Source: Pseudomonas campi (GTDB lineage: Bacteria; Pseudomonadota; Gammaproteobacteria; Pseudomonadales; Pseudomonadaceae). Taken from it: a stretch of DNA of 64,000 nt. The DNA lies in the NCBI RefSeq assembly GCF_013200955.2, contig NZ_CP053697.2, positions 2,728,001 to 2,792,000 of the forward strand, read 5' to 3'. Below are positions 61,606-64,000 of this stretch, one piece after another; position 1 is the first letter of the stretch, and the number at the start of each line of letters is the position of its first letter. A model generated the notes under the pieces. It saw only the letters and a list, made by a program, of their open reading frames with translations, was not told the DNA's origin and ran no database searches. The position numbers and the translations under genes were made by a program.

Positions 61606-62939
61606 GCAGAGGTTCCTGACTCGTGATGCGCGGCGAACCAAGCGCCGGCTTCTTCGATGCTGAGGGAAGGCGCCAGCAGGTGGCCGAAACCGGCCACGCC
61701 CGCGGTGCGCTGATAGAGCTGGTAACGCCCGCCGGGCTGCGCCAGCAGGGTGAAGGGAGCGGTATGTGCGGCGGCGCAGGAGCGCGGGCAGCCGCTGAGG
61801 TGCACCTGCGGCTGGACGCGGCCGGCGCGCAGCAGTTCGGCCAAGTGCAGGGCATCGGCCTTGGTGTCGGCCAGGCCCTTGGCGCAGGCGGCCGAGCCGC
61901 TGCAGGCGAGCAGCTGGCTCAGCGGCTCGCCGGCATCCAGCAGCAGGCCGATCTCTTCCAGAGCGGCCGTCACGGCGGCCTGGCGGGCGACGGGAATATC
62001 CGGCAGCAGCACGCCCTGCCAGGGCGTCAGGCGCAGCTCACCGCTGCCCTCGGCTTCGGCCAGATCGGCCAGGGCCCACAGCTGCACGGCCTCCAGCCGG
62101 CCCAGCGGCGCGCCGGCCAGCAGCATGACCAAGCTGGCCTGGGCCTGGGGGTGCATACCGAGCGCTACGGCAGCTGTTTGGGCGCGCGCGCGCAACGGCA
62201 CGTCGCGATCCAGGGGCACTGGCAGACGGGCGAGAAAGTCCGCCACCGGCAGTTCGGCGAGCAACTGACGCATGCGGCTGTGTTCGCCGGCCAGCTGGAG
62301 AAACAGCTCCAGCACGGCCTGCACCAGCTGCGGCGCCTGCCCCACCTCGACCACGCCCAGGGCCGCATCACGCGGGCATCCGGCCAGGCCGAAAGCCAGC
62401 CGGGTGCCGCCGGGCAAGGCGCTGAGCCAGAGGTCGTGGGGGTGGTCGAGCATGGTCAGCGCTTCGCTGCCATCCAGCTGCAGGGCGAACTTGGCGGAAA
62501 GGCCGTGGAAGGCGGGCGTGTCCTGCAGCAACGCCAGCAGCTGCTCGGCCAGCGGGCGGGTATCGAGCAAGGCGAGCGGATCGCGGCCGGCGGCGGGGCT
62601 GAGCAGCAGGTTGCGCACATCGTCGGCGGCGGCAACTCGCGGGCCGAGGCCGGCGGCCAGCAGGTGCTGCACCAGTGCCGCGTGCTCGCTGTCGCCCACG
62701 CCGCGAATCTGCAGGTTGCTGCGGTTGGTCAGCTCCAGCACGCCGCTGCCGCACAGCCTCGCGGCCCCGGCCACCGCACGGGCCTGGTCGCTGGAAAGGC
62801 TACCACCCGGCAGCTTGACCCGGCAGATGCCACCGTCCAGCGCGGACACGATGCGCCACAGCCCCGGACAGGCAGACGGCCTGGGAGTGGATGCGACGGA
62901 AACACAGGGATCGGGCTGCAAGCGGTCACCGAAAAACAA
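61602..62939 (-). CDS. cobG: Precorrin-3B synthase
   Basis: A monooxygenase of the nitrite/sulfite reductase family that hydroxylates precorrin-3A with oxygen, the mark of the aerobic pathway. The protein has SACPGLWRIVSALDGGICRV and KLPGGSLSSDQ at the front, and the Fe-S/siroheme-type Cys cluster LACSGSAACAKG and LSGCPRSCAAAH near the end. No ATG fits: the longest frame begins at TTG 62939 (445 residues), and a TTG at 62921 with GGTGA upstream is equally possible. It is the first gene behind the third cobalamin riboswitch. Confidence 0.92.
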   Translation of the reverse strand: MFFGDRLQPDPCVSVASTPRPSACPGLWRIVSALDGGICRVKLPGGSLSSDQARAVAGAARLCGSGVLELTNRSNLQIRGVGDSEHAALVQHLLAAGLGPRVAAADDVRNLLLSPAAGRDPLALLDTRPLAEQLLALLQDTPAFHGLSAKFALQLDGSEALTMLDHPHDLWLSALPGGTRLAFGLAGCPRDAALGVVEVGQAPQLVQAVLELFLQLAGEHSRMRQLLAELPVADFLARLPVPLDRDVPLRARAQTAAVALGMHPQAQASLVMLLAGAPLGRLEAVQLWALADLAEAEGSGELRLTPWQGVLLPDIPVARQAAVTAALEEIGLLLDAGEPLSQLLACSGSAACAKGLADTKADALHLAELLRAGRVQPQVHLSGCPRSCAAAHTAPFTLLAQPGGRYQLYQRTAGVAGFGHLLAPSLSIEEAGAWFAAHHESGTSA

Positions 62940-63026
62940 CGACGCGGCGACCGAACCAGCGGAATCCGCAGACAGGGATTCCTTGGCATCGGTACACCCC
63001 GCCCGATGTTGGCACTCGCGACTAGC

Positions 63027-63198
63027 GTCGTCGGCAGGTCTCCTGGCTGGCAGGTCGGCATCGGTCGCGGCCTTCCCGGTTTCCCAGTGGCACTCGTGCG
63101 ACAGACTCGCTGCTTACAGTTGCGGGGGCAGCCACGGTTGATCCGTGTTCCCTCTTAGGCCCTTGGTGACGTCCGTGAAAACGCCGGGCACCGACGAA
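63027..63198 (-). promoter_or_regulatory. Cobalamin riboswitch upstream of cobG
   Basis: On the minus strand: CCGACGA at the start pairs with TCGTCGG at the end (63191-63197 with 63028-63034). Between them are AGAGGGAACACGG, the core GGCTGCCCCCGCAACTGT, and the B12 box AGCCAGGAGACCTGCC, which is identical to that of the cobW riboswitch. It should control cobG-cobH-cobI-cobJ. The divergent cobL starts 75 bases beyond its 5' end. Confidence 0.94.
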
Positions 63199-63272
63199 GG
63201 CGCTATTATGCCCGCTTTTTCCGGCGCCAGGCCAAGCCCGCATGTCGCCCGCAACAGATCGAGGAAACACGC

Positions 63273-64000
63273 ATGACAGCCTGGCTGACGGTGGTGGGAA
63301 TCGGCGAAGACGGCTACGCCGGCCTTGGCAAAGCCGCGCGCCGCGCGCTGCTGGCGGCCGAGCAGATCGTCGGTGCGCCGCGCCAGCTGGAGCTGCTGCC
63401 GCCGTGCATCCGTGCGCCGCGGCAGAGCTGGCCGAGCCCGTTCAGCCTGGCGCCGGTGCTGCAGCGGCGCGGCACGCCGGTGTGCGTGCTGGCCAGCGGC
63501 GACCCCATGCTGTTCGGCGTCGGCGCCAGCCTGGCGCGGCAATTAGGCGAAGGCGAGATGCGCGTGCTGCCGGCGCCCTCCTCCTACTCGCTGGCTGCCG
63601 CGCGCCTGGGCTGGCCCTTGCAGGAGGTGAGCCTGCTGTCGGTGGTGGCGCGGCCGCTGGCGGCCTTGAACGCGCAGATCCATGCCGGCCAGCGCCTGCT
63701 GATCCTCTGCAACGACGGCTGCAGCCCGGCCGCCATCGCCGCCCTGCTGCGCGAACGCGGCTTCGGTTCCAGCCGGCTGACGGTGCTGGAGCACCTCGGC
63801 GGCGAACTGGAACGGCGTATCGACGGTCTGGCCGAGAGCTGGAGCATCGACGAAGTCGCCGCCCTCAACCTGCTGGCAGTGGAATGCCTGGCCGACGCAA
63901 ACGCCGTGCGTCTGCCACTGACCTGCGGCCTGGCGGACGAGGCCTATCGCCACGACGGCCAGCTGACCAAACGCGACGTACGCGCCATCACCCTGGCCCG
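63273..64000 (+). CDS. cobL: Precorrin-6B C5,15-methyltransferase (decarboxylating), 5' part
   Basis: It methylates C5 and C15 and decarboxylates C12 of precorrin-6B. The visible 242 residues start [20 protein letters not shown] and include [18 protein letters not shown] and [19 protein letters not shown], the CobL N-terminal methylase. They run into [12 protein letters not shown], the start of the C-terminal (CbiT-like) domain, where the window ends. GAGGAAA precedes the ATG. It is divergent from cobG and outside the reach of that riboswitch. The usual neighbour cobK may follow. Confidence 0.94.
   Translation, partial: MTAWLTVVGIGEDGYAGLGKAARRALLAAEQIVGAPRQLELLPPCIRAPRQSWPSPFSLAPVLQRRGTPVCVLASGDPMLFGVGASLARQLGEGEMRVLPAPSSYSLAAARLGWPLQEVSLLSVVARPLAALNAQIHAGQRLLILCNDGCSPAAIAALLRERGFGSSRLTVLEHLGGELERRIDGLAESWSIDEVAALNLLAVECLADANAVRLPLTCGLADEAYRHDGQLTKRDVRAITLA

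Overview
The window is GC-rich chromosomal DNA of a Pseudomonas, probably from the aeruginosa/alcaligenes/oleovorans side of the genus. The evidence is the classic block leuC-leuD-leuB-asd-usg-fimV-truA-trpF-accD in Pseudomonas order, a FimV of 918 residues, and P. aeruginosa-like cobalamin gene clusters. Nearly every gene has a clear start, stop and ribosome binding site, and genes within operons often overlap by 1 or 4 bases.

Layout. (1) 1-10331, minus strand: leucine biosynthesis, aspartate-semialdehyde dehydrogenase and its paralogue, fimV, truA, trpF and the 5' end of accD. (2) 10332-22730: a LysR regulator, a six-PAS GGDEF/EAL protein, the small heat-shock gene ibpA with a readable sigma-32 promoter, an acyl-CoA synthetase/CoA-transferase pair, and a LysR/amidohydrolase/TorF-porin group. 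(3) 22795-32320, minus strand: the late cobalamin operon cobO-cobB-bluB-cbiB-cobD-cobQ-cobU-cobT-cobC-cobS behind a cobalamin riboswitch. (4) 32508-41825: a hybrid histidine kinase with an HD-GYP response regulator, an O-methyltransferase, two NlpC/P60 lipoproteins, a sirtuin and a Tag-like glycosylase. (5) 41976-51178: cobM-cobE on the minus strand and, behind a second cobalamin riboswitch, cobW-cobN-chlD-cobF on the plus strand. (6) 51312-58450: accessory DNA with a low-GC orphan gene, a repeat-dense noncoding stretch, GFA, amidase, flavin reductase and hydrolase genes, and an AbiE toxin-antitoxin pair. (7) 58474-64000: cobG-cobH-cobI-cobJ on the minus strand behind a third cobalamin riboswitch, and cobL running off the right edge.

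Together regions 3, 5 and 7 hold almost the whole oxygen-dependent (CobG/CobF/CobN type) pathway from precorrin-2 to adenosylcobalamin, including BluB for the lower ligand. Only the siroheme-type methylase and CobK are absent; cobK may lie just outside. There is no cobS/cobT-type chelatase pair. One locus downstream of cobN encodes an AAA+ domain in frame 0 and a von Willebrand A domain in frame -1. The two are joined at an in-phase A AAA AAG heptamer, followed after 6 bases by the zero-frame stop and then a GC-rich stem-loop. This looks like programmed -1 frameshifting making both the small and the medium chelatase subunits from one gene, and it is the most striking feature here.

The second notable layer is repeats. 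Several REPIN-like families, four of which begin GTAG and end CTAC, sit between genes and even inside the cobalamin operons. Two MITE-like elements share AGAACCT(G/C)TT terminal inverted repeats. A 136-base repeat is duplicated beside the low-GC orphan gene. No rRNA, tRNA, insertion-sequence transposase, CRISPR array or replication origin was seen.
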